From Darksidea phi (Eukaryota; Ascomycota; Dothideomycetes; Pleosporales; Lentitheciaceae), in the NCBI GenBank assembly GCA_030770425.1, contig JASJFT010000011.1, positions 1 through 64,000 of the forward strand: DNA of 64,000 bases, given 5' to 3'. Below are positions 23,178 through 34,164 of the stretch, in pieces. The translations under genes and the position numbers were made by a program. The notes under the pieces are model-generated. The model did not search any database. It saw only the letters and a list, made by a program, of their open reading frames with translations, and was not told where the DNA came from. Position 1 is the first letter of the stretch. The number at the start of each line of letters is the position of its first letter.

Positions 23178-24398
23178 AGGGATGTGAGAGGAGGAGGGAG
23201 GGGGAATTTGTTTGGGGGTGGAAGGGGGGCGAGGGGGGTTGAGAGTGGGGAAGAAAAGTTTTGTTTTTGGCGCGAGATTTGATAGAGAAGATGAATGAGG
23301 AGAATAACTGCGCCGCTGTCTGGCATTCCTTCACGGAAACTCTCTTCACTATGTGAAATTGTAATCCATTACTTGTCGCTAAAGTCATCAAAGGTGGGCA
23401 GGCGCAGTGTTGCGGGGGAGCTTTCAGGGTAAGCAGATGAAACGAAACTGAAGCTTGTTTGCCCCGGAACCTAGCTTCCTCCCGGCCAGGTAGTAATGGG
23501 CCTTCATACTCATGGTACATCTACCTGAGTGATATCAGGCTTCGTATTACAAGGCTGCCTCCATGGCGATGAGAATTCAGGATCCACTTGAATAGAAAGA
23601 ACCATATCAGTGGATATAGAACCTCAAACCTCTCTTACAAGTGCACGGATATGTTTGACCATTTAATATATTAGTTTGGATTTTCATAGTGGGAGTCTCT
23701 TTTGAAGGTCCGCACGAAATACAGTAGGAGTTAGACCATTTGATATATAACTCTTCGAAGACTATCCTGATAGGTTAACATAGAAAAGTCCAAAACAGCC
23801 GGCGAACAGTTTCGATAGGTAATAAACTGGCGCATGGTACGTTATAGTATTCAAAACGCTCCTGCCGGCACGACACTATATGAGCTTTCTCGTCACAAAT
23901 AGCTGCGAAGGCCATCAGGATCAATATTGCATTGAAGGCTCTGTGATGACTTATCGAGCGCCCGAGAGGATGCTTATTATATAATTCCTCATGCTGAAAG
24001 TCTTAGAACTGGGTTAGCTCATATGGTCTAGGAGGAAGGCATGTATTTATATCTCCAAGTCCAAGGTCACGTCTTGAGCAGCTTGGCCATGGCGGTGTGC
24101 ATGAAAGTGGTAGATTGGATGCCTTCGTTTAGAATGATATGGTGAGACAGACAGAACGAAGGTGGACCGAGTGGAAGTACGGTTCTAAATGGAACAAGTG
24201 GTCGAGACTCAACAGATTGGAGAGATGTTGAGAAGGTAACGTAAGAGATCTTTCTTCTTTTTAATTTAAAGACTGTCAATCTTTTACGAACAGTAACTCC
24301 TTTGCTGGTGAATGTACAAGGTAAACAGTGCTATTATGCACGAGAAGAATAAAAACCATAAAGACCAATGTCATGCTGTAGAAAATTGTGATAGTGAC
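23178..24398. other. Intergenic, AT-richer in its centre
   Basis: These 1.2 kb contain no supportable gene. From about 23560 to 24360 the sequence is AT-richer than its surroundings, with two similar 18-base words about 75 bases apart (GACCATTTAATATATTAG at ~23658 and GACCATTTGATATATAAC at ~23733). This could be a worn repeat, but it is too short to classify. Confidence 0.35.
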
Positions 24399-26100
24399 TC
24401 ATGTCCTCGAGCTGCTCAACCAAATCAGCACCATGATCTCTCCATATGAAACAAAGAACATGTGCAGTCCACCCTGCGGCCCAAAAAACTCACTACCCTC
24501 TTGTGCCAGTTTTTCAGCCTGTGGAACGCGAAACTCTCGACTCAGTAACCGAAGCCGATCTACGGCGTATGCGCTCATGTCGTCACTAGCCAATCTCGCG
24601 CCTCGAACGGTAGACAGAGGCCAAAGTATAGAGGCGGTGGTCCCTTTACTAGAAATAAATTCCGGTTGTGAACCCGCCAGTCGAGAATGGAACATGGAAG
24701 GTGAGGGTTTAAGGGGCCTAAGAACTTGATGGAGATGGCGAACTGAGGGACACTCGCGCAGATGTGCTCGCTCATCCGTTGGGTACTCGCAACAGCCTCT
24801 TCTTGGATCATGGGCCTGGACGAGCAAGGCAAACAGAATGCATACGCATGAATGGTTTCGTTGAGTCGTATGCGGGACATGCGACATGAGTCCCAGACTT
24901 GCGCTACGCGCTGGCTAAGATAACGATGCGGTGTCTTGTCATGCACCGCCGGCTCTGGTGCTGCCAGTGTGGCTTCCTGATACCGCTAATCTAGTGGAAG
25001 ACCTTCAGCAAATGCGATGTATTGGTCATCTAAACATCGTGCAACTTCCACAACATCTTCCGCTGTATTGTCGCCCTCTTGAATATCCGAAACCAACTTC
25101 GACATCTCGCCCGGTAGAAATAGGAGTCGGTACCTAAAAGGCTTGTGATCGTACCGCATGGCTATTTCGCCAAGGTCTGTCAACTCTAACGGTAAGCATG
25201 CTTGCTGCTGGATGTTGTTGATCCATATGATGTTTATAACCTGGACGAACAACTTTAAGCCCACTGGTGTTTCGAACTGCTGCAATCCACGAAGCTTAAT
25301 GAGCTCGAGTGCGCCACGTGTATGTGTGTTCCAGCTACTCGGAGTTCGGGAACCCGCCCAAACGATGGCTTCGAAGAGGCTCAGCAGCAAAACTGAGATT
25401 AGAGTTGTGTCACTAGTAGCAGTCGAAGAATCTGCTAAGGCCGAGTTCATCTCAGACAGCGCTATCGCGTAAAAGTAAAGTGTCATGCTCATGACCTTTG
25501 GTTGTCCAAGTTCTCATGCCAGAGAAGCCATCGCAGCTGCACGAATAGTTGCTGGCAAAGCGATTCCGGTGCCGGACGGGCGTATATCCATGAAAGATAG
25601 TCGAAGCGGCTTCCTGGAACGTCGGATGACATGAACCGAGCGACGGTAATCTCTTCGATCGCTTGTGACGGACTGAACAGGATGCTTGGACTCGACATGG
25701 TCCGTTCCTGGCGGCGGTCGAACGCTTCAGAATCGAACGAGCCGGGTCCAGCAGGACTGTTTCCTTCGCGTTCCTTCGGTACGTATTTTTTCGCTTAGAT
25801 GGCATCAGGGTTTGCAGTTTTGTAGCTCTTCTGTGCTTTCCTGATGACGCTCTCGCTCTCGTCGCGGAAGTTCTGATCTAATGGGTCGCGATAGCCCGGG
25901 CAGACGATGCTCATGCGCAGGCATTGAGTGCAATTAGGTTTCATTTATCGCACTAAAAGACAAGGTTAGAAGAAGCCGTAGCGTTCGATGTACAGAGGTA
26001 CATACTTTAATGCGCCGTCCACGGCGCGAGGAACATGAGGCCGGGCGTCGTCCCCGGTATACCATCGTATTCGCCTTGAGTGGTCTGCCGGGAGATTAGA
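24399..26100 (-). pseudogene. Zn2Cys6 transcription factor with fungal C-terminal regulatory domain, decayed
   Basis: Relic of a binuclear zinc-cluster regulator. Cluster pieces on the minus strand are RRGRRIK (~26010-26040), an intron, CDK (~25950), then KPNCTQCLRMSIVCPGYRD. A two-base slip separates CDK from KPNC, and the second Cys of the first pair is missing. The regulatory domain is easily followed: MSSPSILFSPSQAIEEITVARF, then ATIRAAAMASLA*ELGQPKVM, then ALSEMNSALADSSTATSDTTLISVLLLSLFEAIVW, WNTHTRGALELIKLRG, VEVARCLDDQYIAFAEGLP, RMSRIRLNETIHAYAF, and a last piece ILWPLSTVRGARLASDDM. Lesions are a TGA in MASLA*ELG, a TAA after KTANPDAI, frameshifts near 25545 and 24650, and the zinc-cluster damage. 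Confidence 0.75.
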
Positions 26101-26623
26101 TCGCTGAAACATACCATTCTCGTCTCTGCATGCAACGCAATTGCTTCCTTTATAGGACATCGTTAGTCACATTGGCAAGCCTAGGCGTAGCCTTGTTGTG
26201 CAGCAGTGGAAAAGCCTTGTGTGGCTTAGCAATGCTTGTTTCCCACATCATCCCAGCTATGACTTTCAGCAAGGCGCGGCTGACTCGGCGTCACGCCGCG
26301 CAACCCAATCTTGTGGCGCATGTGCAACGCTGATGGTCCAGTCAAGTGACTAAGACGAAGGTAAACATGACTGTTGCATGGAGTCCTAGGGACGCAGAGG
26401 TGAGACGGCAAGGTTAGATCGACGGTGTCTACGCGCTAACGAAGTGCTTGCCTATTTCGGACGAACCTCTTGTAATTATCGTCGTTGAATCAGTCCACTC
26501 AAACTACGGGATTGATTTTCAGCTCGTGTATGAAGGCAGACCACCGCTATGGAGCGTGGGCATCAGACCGAGCCTTCAGATACTGACCTATCCAGATCCA
26601 CCTCCTCCATCAAACCTGTTATC

Positions 26624-27497
26624 ATGCACGCCCACGACATCGTCTCGGTCATCGAACTCATATTCCGCATTCCTACTGCCATTCTCGCTATCGCCATATG
26701 CGCCATACGCGGCTTCCATCGCAGCAGCGGTTGGATCTATACACTCATTCTATGCTTCGTCCGTATTGCCGGCGCGATATGTCAGTTTCTATCGCACAGC
26801 AACCACTCAGATAGGATGATACAAGCAATCATCATCGTTGACTCTATTGGGCTCTTGCCACTGCTGCTGGCGCCTTTGGGGATGTTGAGTAGATTGTATG
26901 TATCTCATATACCTTTACTTCTCAAGTATTGGCCAAGAGCATCGCAGCGTGGACTTCATCAACACCAAGTCCACCCCAACATCCACAACAAAGCACTTCC
27001 GCATCCTTCAACTGCTCACTACCCTCAGTTTAATTCTCAGTATCGCCGGCGGTACAAGCGGCAACAAACAGCCTGACGGCATCGTTCAAGTCGACTCAAC
27101 GAGCAAAGTTGGTACCGTGCTATACGTCGTCGCATATGCCGGCCTCATCCTCATATACCTCGCTTCTGTGCCACGTACTCACGCCGTTCCAACAAAAGAG
27201 CGCCGCGTCCCTGTTTCCATCGCTTTCGCGTTGCCATATATCCTTGTAAGGTTGGTCTACTCGTCGTGCGGGGTGTTTTTGCACATTCGGTTGTTCAGTA
27301 TCGTGACGGGAAATGTGGTTGTGCGTGTTATGATGGCGATCATCGAAGAGTTTGTCGTTGTCGTCATCTGTATTTCGCTAGGCTTCTTAGTAGACGAGCT
27401 GGATGTTACTACTCAAGGACCAATTGGAGGGAGGGAGTGGAAGAATAAGAAGCAAGCGCAGCAAGAGAGGAAGGAGGTGTATCACGGGCGAGCTTGA
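26624..27497 (+). CDS. Polytopic membrane protein, DUF7702-like
   Basis: Exons 26624-26895 and 26927-27497 encode 280 aa with about seven hydrophobic helices (ELIFRIPTAILAIAICAI, WIYTLILCFVRIAGAICQFL, AIIIVDSIGLLPLLLAPLGML, LLTTLSLILSIAGG, VLYVVAYAGLILIYLA, IAFALPYILVRLVYSSC, FVVVVICISLGFL). The pattern DIVSVIELIF at the N-terminus and RSSGWIY after helix 1 match what I recall of the fungal DUF7702 family, whose function is unknown. The intron is very short (31 nt, GTATGT...CTCAAG), so the splice should be verified; an in-frame alternative could exist. An upstream Met at 26549 would add 25 polar residues; I prefer 26624 because the family begins at this point and the -3 base is A. Confidence 0.7.
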
Positions 27498-28112
27498 GCC
27501 ACAGCGCTTGGATAGACAAGAGTACCCAGGCCCGTTGCAGCCGTAATCCGTGCAGTATCAGGGAGTGGCGAGGTGAGATTGCAGGGAGATAGAAACAGAT
27601 GGATCACGAAGACGGTTGTGAGTAGAAAACTGCGGATGTTGTACCGTTATCAGCTCTTTAGATGGCGTTGGGTATAGACTTGAGCATAATAGAGAACCTT
27701 TTCGTATTATCATTCACCTAGTTAACTCCTTCTATGTCTTAACTCCCGCGGTTCCATACTCTTTCTACTTCCTAGTCTCAATAGAAGGCTAGTGAGCGTT
27801 GTGCATTTCATGAACTAGCATGTACGGTCCCGAGATGAGCTTGAATCCGCATTGTTCTCCATCCGTCTACGTGTTGCCATACCTACCACCCTGTCGTATT
27901 TGGCACATACTTCTCAATGGCATACGCTGCACTAGTCCGCTCCCGTTCAGTTCATCATCCCCCCAAGCGCCTGCCTCTTCACTGCAGCATTGCAGTTTCA
28001 ACACTAGTCCCGAAGCAGCCAAGAAATATCAGACTGCACCGTCCACAAACCTGACTCCTTCCCGTAACCCACTTTCCCCGCGTTCCAAAATACCCACCTT
28101 GTCACCAGCAAG
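27498..28112. other. Intergenic, upstream of the NmrA relic
   Basis: These 615 bases have no supportable gene. The last 250 bases are C-rich on the plus strand and probably formed the old NmrA promoter and leader. Confidence 0.4.
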
Positions 28113-29407
28113 ATGTCTCTGCTCGTGGTCATGGGGATCAACGGACGCCAGGGCAGCTCCGTAGCCAACGCCTTCCTCGGAACGCCCGGCTGGCGCATCC
28201 GTGGCTTAACAAGCTCTCCCCTCTGCCTCTCCAGTGAGAGATGGCGGGCACTCGGCGTCGAAATTGTGGACTTCAACATCAACAATGAGGACAGCATACG
28301 CGCCGCTTTCCAGGACGCCACTGTCATCTTCATGGTTACAGACTACTACGCACATTTGTTCGACCACTCCGTCCATACTACGGCGAGCATGAAATCCAAG
28401 CCGCTGGAAGCCGTCGCTGGTCCTTATGAGAAGCGCAGCGGAGAGAAGATCCTCACCGCTGCCGCAGCTGTCCCTCGACTGCACCGATTCCTTTGGTCTA
28501 CCATAAGGACAAAGTCGCCGCCAACTCATCGAGGCAGAATGCAAGTCCAAATCAAAGTCTTTCTTGTGAAGTGGATGGAGAGGTTTTTGCCAGACCTTTG
28601 CGCGAAGACCAGCTTCCTGTACCCGTGTCTACGCATGGAGGACTACGCGACGATGCTTACTAGGGTCAGTGGAATACTTCAAGTGTAACAATGGACTACT
28701 GACACATGGTTGTAGAGCAAGGATGGAACGCTGTATTTCAAAACCGCTGCAGCAGGTTCTGCTCGTCTGCCCTGGGTCAACATGACGGAGGACTTTGGTA
28801 TGCCAACATCGTTTTCTCCCGACTTAGCTTGAGCTGATTATTTGTGGGCATGCTCGCGCGCGCTCTGGTGTTTGACTTGCCACCTCTACAACATGTGGCC
28901 GCAGTATCAGGATGGCTGTCTGGCTTCGAGATTTGCGATCTGATCAACCAAATCAGTAGCCTCCCATGTTGCTACCGGCGTGCCATCCCTGCCGAACTGC
29001 AACGCTCCAATGATCACGTCATGACCGATATTATCTCCTATACCCAACCATACTACTTCTTCGACCCAGCTGTCCGGGCTCCAGCTCAGATTGCAAGCCG
29101 TAACAACATTGATCTTCCAATGACGTCCTTCGAGGACTTCTTGTTGGAGCATCTACCGCGTCGCCTCGAAGAGCTGATGAACCAGCCAGACTTACTGAAC
29201 GCGGTCATATTTGCAACGCCTTTCAAGGCTAGTGAGGAAGAGTCTCGGGCTACTAGTGAGGCGGTCGAGGAGACAGGATACGAGGCTTCAGAACCCAATG
29301 CCAAAGACCGTGATTGCTATGAGTTCATTGGTAACCACCCGATGGCTAAGAGGGTGCCAAAAATGAGCAAGTCCACTCAGCACGAAGAAGAGGATATCCT
29401 CGAATGA
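28113..29407 (+). pseudogene. NmrA-like NAD(P)-binding protein, probably inactivated
   Basis: NmrA-type Rossmann proteins act as redox sensors or oxidoreductases. The start MSLLVVMGINGRQGSSVANAF carries the glycine motif (usually G-x-TGRQG; Asn replaces Thr). It continues VEIVDFNINNEDSIRAAFQDATVIFMVTDYYAHLF, then GPYEKRSGEKILTAAAAV, LCAKTSFLYPCLRMEDYATMLTR, an intron (about 28669-28716, GTCAGT...TTGTAG), then DGTLYFKTAAAGSARLPWVNMTEDF. The next intron begins GTATGC at about 28799, but where its acceptor should be, just before GMLARALVFDLPP, the sequence after a good branch site reads TTATTTG instead of TTATTAG. The last exon (28844-29407) is open and ends with an unusual acidic tail. If that acceptor is really dead the gene cannot make the normal protein; a cryptic site cannot be excluded. 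Confidence 0.6.
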
Positions 29408-31116
29408 CGTAAGTTGTTCTGCAGAACTGCCGGTACGTCTCATTGTAGAGCGTGCCGTGTTTCGCACAATACGGCTTCCGGTCTACATTACCAGCTACTG
29501 TCCGTCTGAATAAGTTTTTACTAACTTTGTATCGTGGCCTCTAGTTAGTACTGGGAGAGAGGTGTACAGGTAGGCGCCGGGGTAAATCATGGCAACATAA
29601 AGCAATTTGGGGATGGTGTGGTGGAAGAGTAATGGCCGGCTGAGCTCAGCAGGCCCACTCCCGGAGGATGCGCCCCCGGCCCCCGCATCATGTAAGGCGT
29701 CTACTTCCAAAAGTCTAGCGAAAATCGGTCGCAGGTCTCTCCGTCTTTTTTTTTCAGCATCTTCGTCGTGCGGCATCATGAAGCGTGCTTCCGGCAATTT
29801 CCGCCTGCGGTAATGCACGTAGAGCCTTCAATCTCCTCATAGTTAGTCATGTCGCGCCCATTGTGTACGGACTTCAGCATAAACGATCGACGTCTCACCG
29901 CTTTCATTCCTCAGGGGCACAGCGTCCGGCTTACGAGTAAATTAAGTACATAGAATTCTCCGAGACATTTGCCACTAGCCTTTCCGTCCTACCTGCAACT
30001 CGTAAGCAATTGGCGCCCGTTACACGATAAACGACACACAACATATTTGCAGCTAGATATAAGATATAGTATGAGTGAGTTCACGCCATGGGCTGAGGGT
30101 ATTGGTGCACGCGTTTGCCCTCCTTGGGTCTATTGCGAAGATGTCTAGTACAATAATGATCGCAGAAACACGGTGTTGCGAAAGAAACTGGGATATTCGA
30201 CCCCGCTACACCACGCCATTTTTCTGCGCCTCCATGCAGGAACCTGGACGCCAGAAATAGGCTATATGTCAGTGCTTTCCGACACTGTGTTAGTCTGCAA
30301 GCGGCCTTTATTGCCAACCACGTAGCCTCCTCGACCCCTCACACCGCCAAAGTCCACTAACGTTTGTGGCATGGTAAGTTCCGGATACCATTAACCAACC
30401 ACAACCGCTACTACGCCTCTTGCATGCTCTAGTAGATTTTTCAGAAGCCACAGGACTGGTCACCGATGGCAAATGGGTACCACGGTCCAGCAATTAAAGG
30501 ACTTCCGGTCACAGCATCGATCACGCCTAGATGTGGCTTCACATCTATCGGTTAAGGCACTTTGTAGCGCTCGGATACTAGCAGTACGTACTGTGGAGGT
30601 AAGCCTGCCAGCTAGTCCATGAAAGCTGCTAAAAGTCAGTGAAGATGTTTAAGCATCTATTCAAGTGTTTTCATATGCAATTCGACGATTAGTTGACCCA
30701 ATCACAGTGACCCTATTAAGATCTGCACTGCGTCAACGCCTTCGGGAGGAGGTTAATGGTTGGAGGCGAAGGAATGCCCGCCCTGTACAAGCCTGGATGT
30801 TAATATATACCTACCAAGCGCCCGGGATACTCTTTGTGTTTTCACTCGAGTAGGAGTAGTGTTTATAAATCAATTGCCGATCCTTGAATGCAAGGCGACC
30901 AGCAGACCCCTGCGCAAGGCTGACCGAGGCTCGTATTAATATCCTTTGCGGCGTTCAGTGATTCGGACCGTTACCGCATGAGCCACGTCAGTATCCATTA
31001 CTGAGGACCATACAAAACTTCAATCGCTGCTCCCGCTGCTTCGATTTTTCGGCAGTCAGATCAATTCCTCCCAAACCGGTCAACTTCGTTCCAACTCTAC
31101 CCACAGACTGGCAATC
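29408..31116. other. Gene-free stretch, right end of decay island
   Basis: These 1.7 kb contain only short open frames without recognisable content on either strand. The last 150 bases before 31117 (pyrimidine-rich, AACTCTACCC) look like a promoter/leader for the secreted protein gene. Confidence 0.4.
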
Positions 31117-32100
31117 ATGAAACTCTTATCCTTGTCTGTCGCGGCAACATCGACAGTTGCGGCGACTGGTGAGTTTACTTTTTGGTATAGTCACAAAAGA
31201 CATATACTAAACAGCCTTAGTCTTGTCGCGCTCTAGTCCCTCTGGCTCACCTAGCACACCAAACTTCGGTTACAAGGAGCTGTACAAACTCCAAACGGAG
31301 TTCTATGATCGTTTTCAATATCCCAATAACCTCAAGGAAGTGGAGAGCATCAACTCGACCGTATTCTCCGAAGATGTATGCCCACGACCAGCACCCTTCC
31401 ATTCTCTTCATATACTGATCCATCCTAGGTGCAAGGCCGCGTCTCCGACACCCGCAACTTCGTCGGTCGCGAGTTAAACACAGAGTACATCTTTGGGCTC
31501 TTCACGCTTTCTGACTCTCTCACTATCATCGGTCTCCCAGTAGGTCCTTATGAGATCTTCCAATTCACCGCAAATCAGAACATCGCTTCTGCATCGACCC
31601 GCTTTAACTTCCTCTTCCCCTCTTTTGGCAACATCTCCCTGCCCATCATGATCGACACATGGATAACGTGGAATGACGCCAGACAAGTGACCCAATACGA
31701 TGTCACTTTCCGTTGGTTCGGCTACCTTCTCAAAACCCTTTTGCTCTCTGTGGACAAGGACCCGGCGAAAGCACAGGCTATTGCTACCGACAATATCGCT
31801 AAGTCTATCTGCTCTACACATACCAAGTACTGCAACGGCACGAATACACAGTACGAATCATCCCAGGAGTGCTACGACTTCCTCACTAAGGAGACCCGTG
31901 TGGGCGAGAGCTTTGAGCTCGGAATGGATACACTGCTTTGCCGAAATGTTCATGAAGTCATGGTCAAGTTCCGCCCCGATGTACATTGTCCGCATATTGG
32001 AAAGACGGGTGGTGGCCAGTGTGATGACAAGACCTCGTACCTGGAGAAGTTGGAAGAAAAGTACTTTACAAATGCGCCCTGGATACCAACCGACCCTTAA
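31117..32100 (+). CDS. Secreted hypothetical protein with conserved cysteines
   Basis: Three exons (31117-31168, 31215-31375, 31429-32100) give 294 aa; both introns are GT-AG (46 and 53 nt) and keep the frame. The N-terminus MKLLSLSVAATSTVAATA is a probable signal peptide. The body ([32 protein letters not shown]) resembles an NTF2/SnoaL-like beta fold. The second half has paired Cys residues (SICSTHTKYCNG, SSQECYDF, TLLCRNVHEVM, DVHCPHIGKTGGGQC) and N-glycosylation sequons. Similar secreted proteins ending in a RPDVHCPHIGxTGGG motif are, as far as I recall, common in Dothideomycetes, but no function is known to me. A secreted effector-like or extracellular role is only inference. Confidence 0.8.
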
Positions 32101-32593
32101 GCTCAAGCTGAACTACTTATTCGTTGTTTTCTTACAGAGCTCGGTATTTAGAGGCTCGTGGTGTTCAGTGTAAGGATTCATATCAGACGTTGCTTCCTTT
32201 GTGTTGTATGCCCTTACTTTTTTTACTCCTGCCCTGTAGACTGAATATTCTGTATAATATAGCGGGCGATTTCTGGGTGATTACTTTTAAGGTTGTTTTG
32301 GCTCTTATTCGTTTTAACCAGTTCTCCTTACACAATGCGCTTCCTCACCGCTAGCAAGGGCGTATATTCACACTTGTTTTACCAAGTAGTGCAGCTGCAC
32401 AAATGTCGCAATCCTGGTGCCAATGGCCAAAACAGGGGTGTAGCAATCAGACATTTAACAATCACACAAAAGGAGACCGACGTATGATGACGTCAGTGTT
32501 ACAAGCCGAGCATCCCCCATTCTCGTTCAACCTTCCACATACCTTTTCAAACCCACGATCGTCCACTTTCATCAGATCCAATTACCTGTTATA
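32101..32593. other. Intergenic
   Basis: These 493 bases lie between co-directional genes and hold the 3' end of the secreted-protein gene (T-rich downstream of the stop) and the promoter of the four-TM protein. Nothing else seen. Confidence 0.4.
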
Positions 32594-33115
32594 ATGTCAA
32601 CCAATCCTCCCATCACAACTGACCCCGAACGAAACGGCTCCACAATCCGCAACGCCTTCCTCCTCGAAGCGCTCGCAAACCTCTTCACAATCCCCCTCAT
32701 AACCCACACGCGCCTCATCCTAACACTTCTCCTCGCCGACCCCTCCCACATCAACCCAGCCTCTATCCTCTTCGCCAGGCTCTTTGGCGGCCTAGTCGTA
32801 GGCGGCCTCACAACCGCGCTGCTTTTTGGCGCAACAAACACCCGGAACGGAATCGAGAGTCGACGACCGACCTATGCTTTGCTAGGACTAGGCGAGGCAT
32901 CGTTGATGCCAATACTGGGGATGGAGGTGCGGAAGGGGGGAGGAAAGGACGCGGCGCTTAGTGTCAAGGTGGCGGTGGGGTGTATGGGGGTTTTGCTGCC
33001 GCTGTTAGTTTGGAGAGGTTATGTGTTGTTTATCAGGCCGGACTTGTTTGGAAGATACAGGGAGCAGGATGGAGAGGATGCTAGTGGGAAGGCGAAGGGA
33101 GCAAAGCGTGACTAG
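32594..33115 (+). CDS. Small four-helix membrane protein, unknown
   Basis: A single-exon 173-aa protein. The soluble N-terminus (STNPPITTDPERNGSTIR) is followed by four hydrophobic segments: FLLEALANLFTIPLITHTRL, ASILFARLFGGLVVGGLTTALLFG, YALLGLGEASLMPILGM and VKVAVGCMGVLLPLLVWRGYVLF. A basic, polar tail (GRYREQDGEDASGKAKGAKRD) follows. The arrangement matches small fungal integral membrane proteins of unknown function. The start is supported by an A-rich context (ATAATGTC). Confidence 0.72.
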   Translation: MSTNPPITTDPERNGSTIRNAFLLEALANLFTIPLITHTRLILTLLLADPSHINPASILFARLFGGLVVGGLTTALLFGATNTRNGIESRRPTYALLGLGEASLMPILGMEVRKGGGKDAALSVKVAVGCMGVLLPLLVWRGYVLFIRPDLFGRYREQDGEDASGKAKGAKRD

Positions 33116-34164
33116 TTAGCTTTAGGAAGTTTGAAGGTAGTCACTTATCATGGATACTCAGGAATCGATACAGGAAAAGCGTGGTGATTGGGATGTAGAC
33201 ATGTGAGTTCTTTTACAATGCTAACTTACTCCGTGTGACTTGTCCCGAAGTTTGTTGCAAAGGTATATCTTGGACAATGCCTTTCATCTTGATACTACCT
33301 TCAATCTTTGCAAAAGCAAGGTTTCAGGTCGCTATAAGCAGAAACTCTTGTATGCATCCTCCTACATACTATATATACATCATCCTTTCCTTTCAACTGT
33401 CAACGAGTATCATCTGGGGTTCAATTATCTCTCCACTGATACTGTATATAATCCAATTGCTGTCAATATTCGGGCATATATTCTTTATGGGTTGTCGCTA
33501 TTTACCGGAGAGAGTGACTCCTATGTGGGCGACTGGATCTGATCCATAGTAGCTACAGACGAACAGTGGTGATGCAAACCAAATTCAGCACAACCTGTTA
33601 TGGAGTAGCCCTTCCATTAGCTTTGCCATGGCTAGCTCGTTTGGGCACCTCTAAGCCTCGTAGGAGCACTCCACAAATAGCGAATAACTTTGAGGGCGCA
33701 AGATATTACAAGCGGAGCTTAGTCTTGTCAGCTTATGGGTCGACAATGGAACAAGTAATCAAGTCCACCGATGGCCCTGTGATCGCATTTGAGCACAGCC
33801 TTTAGTATAAGGTAATAGGTACTCACACCCTTTTAGATGAGTTTTGCTGAGTACGTGCGCAAGAGGTGGATGAGATTGTTGCGAGGTTTGTTGCATGGGA
33901 AAGCGAAAGGTTATGGATAGCTTCCATTATAGATTATAATGCTGCTGCGCTATACTGCAGACTCAGAATGCCACCGGGATATCTAATATGAGCGAAATGC
34001 GCCAATAAAAAAATACACGACTAAAGGTATAGATGGCAACCCCTACACGAGAACCCCAGCCGTAGGCAAATATGTACCACAATCTCCGCTGTGCCGTTGT
34101 ATAAACCAATGGTACGACTTTTGCAAACAATGTATCGTACATAGATGCTGTGTGAACAAAGCGG
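33116..34164. other. Intergenic between convergent genes
   Basis: About 1.05 kb between two convergent genes, moderately AT-rich from 33330 to 33480 and near 33900-34030. The open frames at 33235-33549 are overlapping and low in information; I see nothing to annotate. Confidence 0.4.

Noticed and set aside
30180..30225. A tRNA-like T-arm (GGGGTCGAATATCCC on the minus strand)
   Set aside because: Only four of five stem pairs form and no D-arm, anticodon arm or acceptor stem is found at the right distance.
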